Of a DNA stretch of 64,000 nucleotides, positions 1-12,299 are shown piece by piece. The DNA comes from Alopecurus myosuroides. Taxonomy: Eukaryota; Streptophyta; Magnoliopsida; Poales; Poaceae. The first letter of the stretch is position 1, and the number at the start of each line of letters is the position of its first letter. The stretch spans positions 174,301,642-174,365,641 of the forward strand of contig CM054062.1 in assembly GCA_028641055.1 (NCBI GenBank). Reading direction: 5' to 3'. The position numbers were made by a program, and so were the translations under genes. A model generated the notes under the pieces. The model worked only from the letters and a program-made list of their open reading frames with translations. It did not search any database and was not told where the DNA came from.

Positions 1-2630
1 TCTCGCTTCATCTTGGTCCACGAGAACCTTTGACGTAGATCACGGTAAATTTTGGTGCTACCAGGATGAACAGAGAGAAGTGACTCATGAGCTTCACGGA
101 GGATCAGTTGTTTCAGACTCCATTTCTTTGGCACAACAATACGTTCACCAAAATAAACGGTACCTTGATCATCAACAGAAAAACATGTAGGAATTCCACG
201 AGAAATCTTTCTCTTGACCAAGGTAATGCTTAGATCCCGCTTTTGGGCATCTTTGATTTTATGTTCAAAGGATGGTTTCACTTCCGGATTAACCAGATAA
301 CCAGAGGGAACAACCTCAAGATTGAGCTTGGAGAACTCTTTGTGGAGAGAAGGTTGATCTTGCTGTATCATCAAGCTGTTATAGTAAGACTTCTGGATTG
401 TCGTGTCAGCCACGGCTTTACCTTTCTCAGTTTGACAATTGACCTCCACATTGGGTTCTTTGACTAGTTCCAACCATCTCTTTTGTCTGAGACTCAGATC
501 TGGTTGGTTAAAAATATATTTGAAGCTCTGCTGATGGAAGTAGAACTCACATTGATTTCCTAGCAGATAATGACGCCATTGTTTCAAGGCATACACAACA
601 GCTGCTAACTCCAGAGCATGAGCTGGATATTTGAGTTCATGTGGTTTCAGTTGTCGAGAAGCATAAGAAACCACACGACCATCTTGCAAAAGACCGCAGT
701 CGATACCTTGACGAGAGGCATCACAGAAGATGACGAAGTCCTTGCACTTGTCCGGAAGGACAAGCATAGGGGCATTAGCAAGCTTGGTTTTCAACAACCG
801 GAAACTCTCTTCTGCCATTCTTGACCATACAAACTGTTTATCTATCTTAAGAAGATCAGTCATTGGTTTGGCAGCTTTGGATAAACCTTCAATAGAGCGG
901 TGATAACAACCGATAAGTTCGAGGAAGTTTCGAACCTCTTTGATAGACTTAGGTGACTCCCAGTCCAATATGGCTTGAACTTTGTTAGGGGAAACTGCAA
1001 CTCCTTCAGTAGATAGGACATAGCCTATAAATATGAGCTCTTTCAACCAGAACTCAGATCTGGAGAATTTAGCATAGAGACGATGCTCCCGAAGCTTTGT
1101 CAAAACTAGCCGAAGATGTTCAGCATGTTCTTCTTCGGACTTGGAGTAGATTATAACATCGTTGAGGTAAACCACAACGAACTTGTCAAGATACTCCATG
1201 AAAATGGATTTCATAAGCCCCATAAACATGGTTGGAGCGTTGGAGAGTTCGGGAAACATAACAGTGTACTCGTAAACACCATAACAAGTTTTGACAGCCG
1301 TTTTAGAAATATTCCTGGACCTGGTCTGAAGTTGATGATAACCCAGACTTAAGTATATCTTGGTGAAGACAGTGGCACCAAACAGACGGTCAAACAAACC
1401 ATTTGTCCAAGGAAGAGAACACTTGTGCTTTATTGCCACATCATTGAACGGACAATATTCACTGACCAGCTGGGGAACTCTGATATCCTTCTTCATGACG
1501 AAGAGTGTAGGACATCCAAAGGAAGATGTGTTGGCATGAGGGAAGCCTTTTCCTTCAGACTCCTCTATTTGCTTCTTCAACTCAACCAACTCTTCTAGAG
1601 ACATATGGTATGGTCTTTCAGAAGTAAGAGCCACTCCAGGAATTAGTTCAACAACAAACTCCACTGAATAATCATGATGCATACCAGGAAGCTCATCCGG
1701 GAAGACATCCGGAAACTTACACACTACTGGTACCTCATGAATCTCGAGAGACGGTCGGACTTTGATTGCATTAAGCTGAGGACGTGGTTGTGCTTGAACT
1801 GTCCCACAAGGAAACAACAACCGAGTTGTCTGACCATAAGGATGAATCAGGGTAACAGACTTGGCTGTACAGTCAATCATGGCATGATGTGTTGACAACC
1901 AGTCCATGCCCAGTATGACATTGATATTAGTTTGGTCCATGATGTCAAGTGTACTGAGAAACACCAAACCTCCAATTTCAATTGGCACACCAGGACAAAA
2001 ATGATTGATCTGACGAATAGACCCTGGGGTGGAGATTATTAACGGAGGGACCACTTTCACAAAGGGTATGTCTAACACCCCCGCGAAAGCTCTTGATACA
2101 CATGAATGTGATGCTCCGGAATCAAACAGAACTGATGCTGGAGCTAAATTGACACGGAGCATTCCCAACACGACATCAGGTGCTTTCTGAGCTTCTTCAA
2201 TCAGAACATGGTTCAAACGAGCACGGTTAACAACCCGTGTAGGAACAAGCTGAGGTGCAGGAGATATCCTCTGAGGACATTTGTCGGAGTAATGGCCAAG
2301 TTCATCAGATACATGATATGTCACCAGCCGTTTCTTACTACCAACAACTCTAGATTGCCCACCAAGGTGACCTTGTTGAACAACTGATGGATATGGAATG
2401 GCACTGTATGGAATGAACACACGATGCTTCTTGGAACTAGAAGAAGACGCACGGGACTCTCCAGAAATCTGCTTCAAAGATATTTCCATTTCCTTTTTGC
2501 CACGCTCCAAGGTAAGAGCATGATTATAAAGGTCCTGGAAGGTTGGGAACTTGAAGGACAATAGCTCATAGAGAACTCCGGAATCCAGACCCTTGCGGAA
2601 CAACTCTTGCTTATCCGCATCATCTGCAAC
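1..2630 (-). pseudogene. Decayed Ty3/gypsy (chromovirus-like) gag-pol fragment
   Basis: Read on the minus strand this is a polyprotein running from the gag C-terminus to the start of the integrase, cut by the left window edge. In minus-strand order I see a CCHC-type zinc knuckle ending GHYSDKCPQ (about 2340-2270), a retropepsin motif DSGASHS (about 2130-2100), reverse transcriptase (about 1750-1000), RNase H with FCDASRQG (about 745-700) and the pre-integrase region (about 200-1). The RT is dead: the motif-A aspartate in the family sequence KIDLR is tyrosine (KIYLS, about 1350-1365), and the YxDD box reads YLND (about 1150-1165). No long minus-strand frame survives, so there are several frameshifts and stops. 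The gag N-terminus, primer-binding site and 5' LTR expected right of 2630 are absent; a plus-strand LTR follows instead. The chromovirus assignment is by resemblance to the intact element at 25111-38743. Confidence 0.85.
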
Positions 2631-2740
2631 ATGTCATGATCACGAACCAGGGGTTTAATAAACTTCGTTATTAAATTTTAGTGCACTTGTTTTAAAACCA
2701 ACCAGGGGTTTGAAATGCATGCATGACATGTCATGATCAC
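2629..2740. repeat. Short duplicated segment at the junction of two elements
   Basis: The 15-mer ACATGTCATGATCAC occurs at 2629-2643 and again at 2726-2740, and ACCAGGGGTTT occurs at 2646-2656 and 2701-2711. The block lies exactly where the minus-strand polyprotein stops and the plus-strand LTR begins, so it probably records the rearrangement or insertion that joined them. No clean 5-bp target-site duplication could be matched across the LTR. Confidence 0.6.
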
Positions 2741-5700
2741 CAACACAAACACACAAACTTTTTATTACAAAAAAGGTGGATGTTACATTGAGCCAGAGCA
2801 TGCACAGCCTCGACGCCACGAAGCTCAGCATGCATCTCCAAGTGCTGCTCGTGACCTGAGGGGTCGAGCAAGGTGGCATGTCCACCGTCTTGGTGGCGAA
2901 CACCCGAGCACCACCCCCTCCCGTGATCTCTTTGTATAAGAAACCCTCCGCCCCATTGCTTCGCCACCCACCTCTTCTCACTCACCGCATCCACTCCACC
3001 CCATTTCTTCCTCTGTCGCTCTCCCTGTGAGAGCCAGGGGGACGAGCTCTCGTTGTTCTGCCCGCGAAGGAGAAACAGAAGCCCGGCTCTCGTCTCTCCC
3101 TATTCCTGATCCATTTTCGTTTCATATCCTTCCCCTTTCCAAGGCCTACGTGCCTGACAATCTCCCCTGTTCGTTGGCGTGCAGCATCGTCGCTGCCGTG
3201 CTCGACGCTGCCGAGGACGCCTCGGTGCGCGCGGGCGCTGCGAGTGTATCGGGACCCTACTGCTTCTGAACCTCTGCATCGACCCGGCTCCATCAAGTCT
3301 TCCCCGAACACCGCTTCCTATCAAGCCCAAGGTGAGCTAGTGCCCGTACGGGCGTTCCAGTGCTCGCCGGCGGCCTGATCTGGGCGCGACGTAGAAGAAA
3401 AGATAGGCGCCATCCATCTTTTGATGAACGCCCCCCTTTAAAACTTACTCGGGGGTATCGTGGCCGTTAGATCGAAATCCTGCGGCCGCGTACCGGTTCG
3501 CTTGCGCGCGCAACCGAGCTGGGCCGGACCAGCGCGACGCGCTCTGGCGCGTAGAGGCCAGCGGCCCGCTGAGCGCGCGCTGGCAGTTTTAATCAAATTT
3601 GTTTTTCCAAAAAAACTCCCACATCACTTTAATCCAAACTAAATTACCTAAACTTCAAATCTGGCCATCCTCTTTTTATCAAAAGTACCTGCATGTTTTC
3701 CTAACCATATGCAAGTGGCAGATCAGCATTTGCATCCCTAGTTCATCTCTGAAAAATCCCACAATTCAACCTATCTGAAAACTTAAACATGCAATAACTT
3801 TTTATTTAGGAATCAAATGGAAGTGAGGTTGAGCTCTCTGGATAGATCTTGATGAAACCTAACTAGAGCAGTTGGCCTCACACGCACTTGAGTTTCCTAT
3901 TTTAAATGACATGCAAAATGGTAAATGACCAGAGAGCCAATAAATGAATTTTATGAATTTTTCTAAGATGATTTTTTAGATGAATCCTTTTGGATGTTCC
4001 TCTGTATGTATAGATCTATCATATCCTAAATTGGTGTGATGTTTTGAGCTGTAGAATAATTTTGGCATGCATTACAAGTTTTAGGAGTATTCTGCCATTT
4101 GTGAATCACATGTTTTATTATTTTGTTAAATGTGTAAATGCATTGTGTGGTCTTACTATCATGTATAGGAGTTGTTTTCACTGCCATGTTCTTGTTATAT
4201 TGTAGATCTACCATGTTAGAATAAATCTTGTTCATGGAAATGTCATGGTTTGTCATGCATGTTTAGATCTATGCTTGTTTTCTATTTTCTATAGCTACTA
4301 GATTTGTTTGCCATGTGTACCTCCATGCCATAATTGTTTTCATGCCTTGCATGTTATGATATGTCTCTGTTATGAACATTTTTAGCTTCTGGTTGCATGC
4401 TTGGTTATTCTTTACAACTATATTATGGCTTGCATGTCCATAGAAATGCATGTTTTACTCCCTCATGCTTGTTTCCTAAATTATTGCCATGATGTGTACT
4501 CATTTTGGTGAATGACCAGAGAGTCATTTCACTCTTTATGGCCTTGTATGAGAGTGGTACACCCATTGGACTCATGCCATATGCTTGATGCATGACTTGT
4601 AGAAAACTATGCCATGTTATGCATGTTTTTTATGCATGTTTGAGTGTTATAGCATGTGGTAGTAATGTTATTTTGGGTGATTCTTTTTAGGTGAATACTT
4701 GTTGTATGTGTGCTGTATTAGCTTGTGCTTGCCTTTGTCCTGTGCTGATTGAGTGTTTTTCTTTTTAATTTTTACGACGTTAGATAACGAAGAGACTATT
4801 GCTCCTGAAGAGGTTTTCTGGAACTCTTGTTTATTTCAAGAGTGTGATCAAGACCAGGGCCAAGGCAAGCCACTCTAAATGCTTGTTGCTGTTTTACTTA
4901 CCATGCATGATTTACTTCTGAAGTTTTTACTTATGTTGTTTTCGAACTATTTCTTTTAAGAGAACATTACCGTTATCGCTTTTATTGAATTGTTGTATCC
5001 ACTCCATATTCTTGGTGTTACCAAGCCCTTAGGATTTTGGAGCCATCATTTAATTAACTTAAGTCCCTTCGTGGACACCTTAACTTTTTGTTGGTGGAAA
5101 AACTCATGGCTTTGGAAAAACCTAAGGAAAGGTGGGACCTTGTCCGAGGGATGGTTTTGTAAAGGAGAAAGTGTTTTCAAATGTTTTTCCAAAAATGACA
5201 CATAACCTAGTCTTCGCCGGACAACCAAGCCGTGCTGCCACATTACCTCAATATGGGAACGGGGTCTAGCTAATTGCTTGTTGGTGTTAGTCCGTGCCTA
5301 CCTCAAAGTGCTATAGGGGTTAGAGTCCCCCGAATCGAATTGTCGCCAGGAGGGAGAAACGGGACATTCACAGTGTAGGATTAAGTTCACTACCGGTTGC
5401 AGCAATTGGGTCTCCTGTCATGGCGGTGTGTTGTCAGGGGAAACCGGATCGATACGGCTGACTCACTCGGTGCCGGGGAGAACAAACCCAGTTGAAGAGG
5501 TAGTCATTTACTAGCACTGACATAGTGGATGGTTAGGACCAGTTATCCGATGTTTGCATACTGTCTTGGAGAGTCCGTGGTTGTTCATGGCGGATGTACT
5601 GGATCTTGTGGAATGTGTACACCTCTGCAGAGTAAAACTATTCAGAATAGCCGCGTTCTCGGATATGGACAGTTGAATGGCCATGTAGCTAGCATTGTGT

Positions 5701-6368
5701 CAATGTTTTCAAAAAGCTGGAAGTTGCTTAGGTTGTCGTACCTGGGAGGCACATGAAAGGGAATGATCGTACCTTTGAGGTACCGGATAAATATTGGTCT
5801 GGAAAATGGTGTTTTTCCAAAAAGGTCTTTCAAAAATAAAATTTGGTTCAACCATGATGAGTCTTTTACTCACCATGGGTAGTGTAGCCCTTAACTAAAT
5901 AGCCTTCCTACCACCATTTTAGCATACTTGCACTTGTTGGGCTTTCATTTAGGGTGACTTGCGAGTACATTCAAATGTACTCATAAGGTTTCGTCCCTGG
6001 CTATTGTCTTGGTCAGACTTTGAGGAGCCGTCTCAGGAGGATATTTATGAAGAGGAGTACTTTGACGATCCCGCGTACTAGGCACGTCTCCCGGTCAGCA
6101 GCCTGTGGTGCTAAGGCGTTGACATGGGTTCTACTCGTTGTGTTTGCTTCCGCTGAATAAAGTAGTTGTGTTGTGTGTGTTTGCCACTGTCCTGCGCGAC
6201 AGTTGTCTCAGACTTGGTCGATAGACCATTTGTGTAAGACTATGTTATTCGTGTAATGGATGTGAACTCTGTTGTACCTTCTCTAAATATGTTGCTCATG
6301 ACTATCGATCTGGGATCATGAGTGTATGCATATTGGCGGTCTCGGACATCTAGTCTGGGGTCCCCACA
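2641..6368 (+). mobile_element. Long Ty3/gypsy LTR, solo or truncated
   Basis: This 3.7-kb plus-strand block has LTR hallmarks: a TATA box (TATAAG, 2935-2940), a GC-rich leader, an AT-rich middle, a poly(A) signal AATAAA at 6156-6161 and an end GGGGTCCCCACA at 6357-6368, like the U5 end of long-LTR wheat chromoviruses. No primer-binding site follows 6368; LINE sequence starts at once, so this is a solo LTR or one side of a rearranged element. The left boundary is uncertain because neither TG nor a matching target duplication is clear. Its internal arrangement (GC-rich exon-like part, two short acidic coding blocks) parallels the LTR at 25111-29412, although the sequences are diverged. Confidence 0.7.
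3031..6081 (+). pseudogene. Split, phase-1 three-exon ORF inside the LTR (start codon missing)
   Basis: Three blocks join in frame if spliced. Block 1 is open from 3031 to 3331 and ends CAAG followed by donor GTGAGC. Block 2 is 4784-4864, preceded by ...GTTAG and followed by the GC-type donor GCAAGC; it encodes an acidic stretch beginning DNEETIAPEE. Block 3 is 6017-6081, preceded by GGTCAG and ending in TAG; it encodes an acidic tail beginning DFEEPSQEDIYEEE. Every junction is phase 1. Introns would be 3332-4783 (1452 bp) and 4865-6016 (1152 bp). Block 1 has no ATG in its roughly 100 open codons, so it is probably non-functional here. The layout matches the intact version in the LTRs of the 25111-38743 element: third blocks are both 65 nt and second blocks 81 versus 78 nt. 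No known protein family is recognised. Confidence 0.5.
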
Positions 6369-7453
6369 GAAAGGACTTATGGGTGTCAAAGATGATTTCT
6401 TCTCGAAAGTACATTTCGTAATAGGTGACATGAAAACTCGTTTTGGGGACGATGTGGGGCTAGGGGATACGCAACTAGCCAATCGATATCTCTCTGTTTA
6501 CAAAATTGTCCGATGAAAGAATGTTTTAGTAGGGGATGTACTATCCAAATATGCGTTGAACATGGAGTTTATACATAATCATTCTGGTAACAAGTGGGAT
6601 AGTTTACCACACTTGGTTGAACTCATTTGATGACTATCTAATTATCTAACGAACCATTCGATTTTAGATGGAATTTAAATGCAAACGGGATTTTTAAGGT
6701 AAAGTTGATATATTAAGATCTTATGAATGACCATACTCCTTTCCATCGTAAATATTTATGGAAACTTAACGTGCCATTGAGGATTAAGATCTTCATGTGG
6801 TTTCTTTTTAGAAAAGTGTTATTAACAAAATACAATTTGGCTAACTGGAATGGATGTAAGAAATGCGTTTTCATGTGATTCAGAGGAGTCGATACATCAT
6901 CTATTTATTGTTTTCCCTTTTATTCCTTTTATTTAGAGGGTTGTTGAGTTTACTTTTAACCTTCCATCGCTAACTAATATCACGAATATGTTCGGGAATT
7001 GGTTAGATGGAATTGATTAACATATTAAGGAACTATTCGGGTGGGAGTATGTGCTTTAATTATAAACCATTTGGAATCGCATGAATAATTTAGTTTTTAA
7101 CAAGACATGGCGTGTTAATTATTTTATGTTATCTACCGCATTTATGGATCCGTGAATGTTCTTTCCTCCTTCTGCCAGAGAAACCGGGGGGGGGGGGGGG
7201 GAGGGGTCTCTAGACTGGACCATCTGTAGAGACGGTCGCTCGGGTTTTATACAACCTGGTTGGCTCATCGACATAGCTTCAATCGGTTAGAGGTGCATAA
7301 TTTTCTCGTCTTAATTTTATTCTGTTGGCCTATGTTTGTGTCCACCTTAGTTGATCCATGATGTGTAACCGTGAACCTCCAAAGTTTACAATAAAACAGT
7401 TGTGTGCATCGATTGATGCAGAGACCAGGGCTATAATCTCCATTTTGCAAAAA
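6369..7453 (+). pseudogene. LINE (non-LTR retrotransposon) 3' fragment
   Basis: Plus-strand translation, across frameshifts, resembles the C-terminal zf-RVT part of plant L1-type LINEs: a block like VKDDFF...TRFGDD.GLGDTQLANRY (about 6385-6500), then HRKYLWKLNVPLRIKIFMWF (about 6745-6810) and a degraded Cys region. The 3' UTR near 7390-7453 has the usual grass LINE ending with a GTGTGCATC...TGATGCAGAGACC segment and a short A-tail at 7448-7453. Endonuclease and RT core are absent and the ORF is full of stops, so it is a 5'-truncated, decayed copy. It abuts the preceding LTR without a recognisable target duplication. A run of 16 G lies inside it at 7186-7201. Confidence 0.7.
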
Positions 7454-8697
7454 GGTGGTGTATACCTTCTATTATCTACTTTTTCATGATTTTCCCTTTT
7501 TGTGTGTTTCTAGTGATTCAAGTGTTTTAAAAGAGTTTAAGAATCTAGCATGGCATTCAGATCTATTTTATGTAAAGGAAATATATCAATGTCAAGCTGA
7601 TATCAAATTTTCCCAACCTCTTCAACAACATAATGTCAAGTCATAGCCGAGACATCCATAACCAAAATAGAAAATTAAAAGAAATAAAACTAAAGCTCCG
7701 CCAAAGCGAACAACGACTTGCCACAACAGGAACAACCAGCACACTCGCAATACCCGAACTACGAAAAAGTCTCTCGAAGAGCAACACCTCCACGAAGGGA
7801 ACAATTCACAAGTGTTGTCGTCACCCAAATCTAAATCATATTTAGATCATATGTTTCACTTGAATAGAGCCTGAATGATATCCATATATGCCTTCAACAA
7901 GGAAACTAAGAGGTATACCACTGCCATTTACGACAAATGAAGGCAAGAGTTAGGGCTTTTCACTCCAGAAATCAAGACTCGGTACTCAAAGGGTACCACC
8001 AAAAACAAGCCGCCTTGTGTTTTCTTCCCCAATTTTCGAGAATACTGCTGCAAAGTACCCTGGCTCATTGTGTCCACTTGCACCATTTTTATGTGGACAC
8101 TTCCAGCAAACAAAACCTTGTTCGACAACGAGGAGTCAATCATAAATTTCTCTCTTTGCCAACAGACAAGCAGGAGTGGGGTTTTACACCATCATAGTAG
8201 CCTGAACCTGGGTAAACGGATGTGTCTCCGCTCTCTGTCGTGCTCGTTTGCTATGTGTCTCACCTTTATAGGCTCTATAGGTCCATCGAGTGTTCGCGTG
8301 TTCCATGCCCTGGTGTTTAAACCTCTCATCTCTTTGGTACCGTGTTCGCTTGTCACTGGACTCCGACATAGTCAGAAAGATATTCTCGTCAAATATGCAA
8401 TAAACAAAGCGGGCCGTATGAAAATCACATGTCATGGGGATCCAAATACCTTATTATGGACATAGTTTCATAACCAATATATCCCCTACTTAAAGAGCAG
8501 GCCATTGTTGATCGTTAGGGCAGTGGTGTCGGTACATACACTTGGCAACCTAACCTGCGAAGGTGGGAATTTTTTGGTGCCAATCCATATGCGGGCTGCA
8601 TAGGAGAATAGATGTTGTAGTCTAAAGTTCTAAAGTTGACGAGTGTAGCAGTGTGCCCCCAACATCTAGTTGGCGAATTATATCCCGGAAGATGTTA
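7454..8697 (-). mobile_element. Unclassified retroposon-like remnant
   Basis: No coding region is credible here. The part at about 7660-8200 weakly resembles 17340-17760 (shared order of blocks such as GCAACAC.T.C..GAAGGGAA.AAT.CA.AAG and CTTTTCAC or GTTTTCACCC), suggesting two old copies of one repeat family, probably the antisense of a LINE-derived retroposon. The segment 8460-8697 shows nothing I can assign. Confidence 0.3.
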
Positions 8698-9500
8698 CTC
8701 CCATGGTGTGATCTTTATGTGATCGTGAGCTTTGTAATCTAGTTGAATAAGTAGATGTTACTCTTTATCTGTTATGCTATTCAAGTGGTTTTGTTATGAG
8801 ATCTCCGTAAACACTTTGATCACGGTGTAAAGGTGACAGTGTGTGCACCATGTGGTTTAGCATGATATTTATATCTTGTGTTGGATGACCGTATGAAATT
8901 TTGATATTTGTCTAATACCTTCTAGAGCCCTCAAGGTGACAGTGTGGGGTTAACTAGACATGGGAATGCGACTTTGAGGAGTGTTGTTACAGCCCTACGC
9001 AATGAATTGGTGTTTGTTATTCAACCGGAGAGTGGTTCGGAGTAGCGTAGTGAAGAGAGATATTTATGCATTCAATTATGTTATCATTGTTGAGAGTGTC
9101 CACTAGTGAACGTATGATCCCTAGGCCTTGTTTCTAAGCATTGAAACACCGTTTACAACAAGTTCTGCTACATGTTTGTTTGCTGCCATTTTTATTTCAG
9201 ATTGCTATTATCACTTATAATCATCCATATTACTTGTATTTACTCTCTCTCTCTCTCTCTCTCTATTCGTCGAACTAGTGCACCTATACAACTGACAATT
9301 GTATTGTATGTGTTGGGGACACAAGAGACTTCTTGTATCGTAATTGCAGGGTTGCTTGAGAGGGATACCTTTGACCTATTCCTCCCCGAGTTTGAAAAAC
9401 CTTGGGTAATCCACTTAAGGGAAACTTGCTGATGTTCTACAAACCTATGCACTTGGAGGCCCAACACTGTCTACAAGAATAGAAGTGTGCGTAGACATCA
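8698..9500 (+). repeat. 5' LTR, truncated, of a Sabrina-like element
   Basis: This block is collinear and highly similar to 14928-15719, starting at CTCCCATGGTGTGAT and ending GTAGACATCA at 9500. It contains a (CT)n microsatellite near 9243-9265 that is absent from the other copy. It lacks the first roughly 630 bp of the LTR, including the TGATACGTC start and the TATA region, so this side of the element is truncated. Family recognition is from the characteristic LTR end sequence remembered for Sabrina-type Ty3/gypsy elements of Triticeae. Confidence 0.75.
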
Positions 9501-9509
9501 CCTAACCAT

Positions 9510-10055
9510 GAGATTCCTAAGGAAATAATTGTCACTAATTTTGATGCAAGGCTTTCAGGACATTACATAGATTATCTAGATGCCTGTTCAGTGGGTTATT
9601 TCTCAAGTAAGAAGGTTAAAGCTAAATGGGATCTTATTGAAACAATTCAAACCAATAATGAAGGTCGGAATAACGACAAAGGTAAAAAATCAGGTATAAA
9701 CTACGAGTATGATTTCATTAAGTCTTTCGCTGAAACTGCTGATTTTCAAGAGCTTAGTGCTAAATATGGTCTGGATCCTCAAATGATTGTTGGTTGGTAT
9801 AGATCCTTTGCTTCTTATACTAATGTTCCCAAATTAAATGGGGACATATATCATGAACCTTTTAAAGACACTTGCATGAAAAATGAAATTGTTATTAATG
9901 ACTGCAATGAACATGCTCAAACTTCTAAAAGTACTATTTCTTATAAGCATGTTAATTTTTGTGGAGCACTTAGACCTTGTGAAAATAATCAAATCGAAGA
10001 AGAATATTTCATCCATCATAGGAATGAAAAACTAGAAAGTGGGACAGGGCTTTAG
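9510..10055 (+). pseudogene. Gag-like protein fragment (Sabrina-type), N-terminal part missing
   Basis: An open frame runs from directly after the LTR to a stop at 10053-10055. An ATG-like start is not evident at the true N-terminus because the region in front has been deleted; an internal GTG/ATG-type start would fall near 9591. The product is charged and low in known motifs (KWDLIETIQ..., INYEYDFIKSF...). It matches my recollection of the gag-like ORF of Sabrina-type elements, which carry this protein but no polymerase. The next open stretch lies in another frame, so the original protein is broken by a frameshift or stop. Confidence 0.55.
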
Positions 10056-10057
10056 AC

Positions 10058-10480
10058 GATCTTGGTAAAAAAGTTTGTGCCCTCTATTCTTTTATTTGTG
10101 AACTTTGTTGTAAAGTGGGTCATTTCAATTTTCAATGCTCGGGCTGTAATAGCTATTCGAATACTGCAAGTTTGTATTGTGATGACATGATCACTCCTAA
10201 TCAGCATGATGAACTTAAATTATTTTTGGGGTGTGAAGAGTTATCAAGAAAAAATTATTTGGTAGGTATGAGTGCTCTTGATATGAATAGTGTCCTGCAT
10301 GGTTGTCATCTTTATTGCGTTAATAATTGCCACACAAATACTTACGTACAAAATATTATAGAAGAGGAGACTTTACCAAAATATGACAGGGCTAATATTT
10401 GTTTTCATCTTATTATTGAAGAGGAGGAATCCTCCAAAGTTCTTTCTATTGTTTATGACAATAAACCAGGGTATGTTTAG
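10058..10480 (+). pseudogene. Gag-like continuation with CCHC zinc knuckle
   Basis: The frame contains a perfect CX2CX4HX4C zinc knuckle (CELCCKVGHFNFQC, 10097-10138), the nucleocapsid nucleic-acid-binding motif of retroelement Gag proteins. It runs to a stop at 10478-10480, after which more of the same acidic, Asp/Tyr-rich sequence continues with further stops. No ATG lies in front of the zinc knuckle in this frame, consistent with it being the C-terminal half of a once longer Gag. Confidence 0.6.
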
Positions 10481-10777
10481 AAGCTCCCTTTTAAGCCTCT
10501 CCCTCCTAGAGAGGGGAACAAGAAGAAGAACAGGAGTAAAAGGAGTGAGGTAACCGTATCTCCCCCTAAGCATGTTGCTCCTATTATAGTTTTTTATGAG
10601 TCTGAACTCGATGATTTTCCTATGCCTGTTATTTATGGAAGTGATCATGATTGGGAGAAACACACTACTTTTGATATTGAAAATCTCTTTGGTATCAATT
10701 CTAAAAATGATGATAATTGATGTACTATTAGTACCATCCATGTTCCTTCCAATGATGATATAGAAAGCTCTGATCTT

Positions 10778-11323
10778 GTGGATGATGTGTTTGAAAATCC
10801 TTTTGCTATTGATGATTATATTCTTGATACATCTCTTTTTAGTAAAAATGATGATATGTTTAATGAATGCACTTTGGAAGATAAGTACCCTATTGCCTAT
10901 GATGATACTATGACTCTAGTCTTTGATAATTATTATAAAAGATGCTATAATATAGGCTATGATTACAATTATCCTTATGAAACTTGTCATAAATATGGAG
11001 GGATTACCCAAAACCATCTCCCTAATATACAACTTGTCTATCATGTTGCAGTTCTTTATGATGATTACAATGATGAACATGCTATTTTCAGTCCACCTAC
11101 AATTCAGGATAAAATTAATTATGAGTGCAATATGCCTCCTATATTTGATGATTATGGTGATGAGAATTATAATGATAGCTATTTTGTTGAATTCCCTCCC
11201 ACTGCTATTAATGAGCATGCCTATGCTTATGTGGAGAGTAATAATTCTTTTATGCATGTGGCTCATGATAAGAATGTTTTATGTGATATTTATATTGTTA
11301 ATTTCATTCATGATGCTACTTAA
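10778..11323 (+). pseudogene. Acidic Asp/Tyr/Asn-rich ORF of Sabrina-like element
   Basis: A 181-codon frame opens at ATG 10778 and ends at 11321-11323. The product is rich in Asp, Asn and Tyr (for example DDYNDEHAIFSPPTIQDKINYE) and ends CDIYIVNFIHDAT, a tail I associate with the second half of the Gag-like ORF in Sabrina-type elements. No enzymatic motif is visible. It is separated from the zinc-knuckle ORF by stop codons (for example near 10478 and 10718), so it is part of a decayed single protein rather than an independent gene. Confidence 0.5.
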
Positions 11324-12278
11324 AGTTATTATGAGAGAGGGAAACATAGTCTTATGCATCTCAACAATATTAAGTTTCTCCTCTTTATGGTGAAATTTTT
11401 GAAGTTGCACTTGTTTTGCTTTCCTATGCTTGTTTCTTTGTGCTTTCATGACATGTTTTTATACAAGATTGTTTTTCATAGGAAGTTGTTAGACTTAAAT
11501 TTGTTTTACATTTGCTTCTTGATGCTCTCTTTTGTTTCAATTCATATTTCTCATGTGAGCATCTTCTGAAATTATCATGCCTAGCTAAAAGGCTTTAAAG
11601 AAAAGCACTTCTTGGGAGATAACCCATGGTTTTATTTTTGCTTTGTTTTTTCTCTATTTTATTTGAGTCAATGTGTTTTATACTTCTGTAGGAACTCCTT
11701 TGTATCTTTATGTTCATGTATTAGTTGTGCCAAGTAAATTTTCTAGCGAAAGTTAGAGTTGGTTTTGGATTTCTGCGCAGGAAACAGATTTATGTTGTCC
11801 ACCGTAAAAAAATCGTATAAAATCCAGAAAGATCTGAATGATCTGAAATTTTTTGTGCTTATTCCTCCGCTAATTCCGAAACTTTTTTGTTCTTTAAGTT
11901 TTTCGATCTGAGCAACGTAAGTGCCCCAAAATATATTCGTCTTTATAGACTATTCTGGTTTTGCCAGATTCTGCCATTTTTCTTGCATTTGCTCTTTTAT
12001 GATGTCAAGTGGATTTATTTGCTTCACAAAACATCAGTGGTTGTAGATAATGTTTAACAGTATCAATAGCACTTGTGCCCATGCATAACCCATGAATTTT
12101 TTATTGTTGCACTAACCCTCTAATGTGAATTACTCTTTGAGTGTGGTGTGAAGGAAGTTTTCAAGGGTCAAGAGAAGAGGGTGATATAATGTGATCAAGA
12201 AAAGTACAAGGTCAAAGCTTGGGGATTTCCCCGTGGTTCATCCCATAAAATTCTAAGAAGACTCAATCATGTAAGCTT

Positions 12279-12299
12279 GGGGATGCCTAAGGCATCCCC
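12279..12299. other. Perfect 9-bp hairpin in the element's 3' untranslated region
   Basis: GGGGATGCC, loop TAA, GGCATCCCC. It lies in the long non-coding stretch of the Sabrina-like element, downstream of all coding remnants. Function unknown; it could be a packaging or RNA-structure element. Confidence 0.6.

Noticed and set aside
2641..6368. This LTR as the 5' LTR of the minus-strand element at 1-2630
   Set aside because: Its orientation is plus while the polyprotein is minus, and no primer-binding site or gag start joins them.
7186..7201. Run of 16 G as a polypurine tract
   Set aside because: No LTR follows and the neighbourhood is LINE sequence; it may be simple-repeat growth or an assembly artefact.
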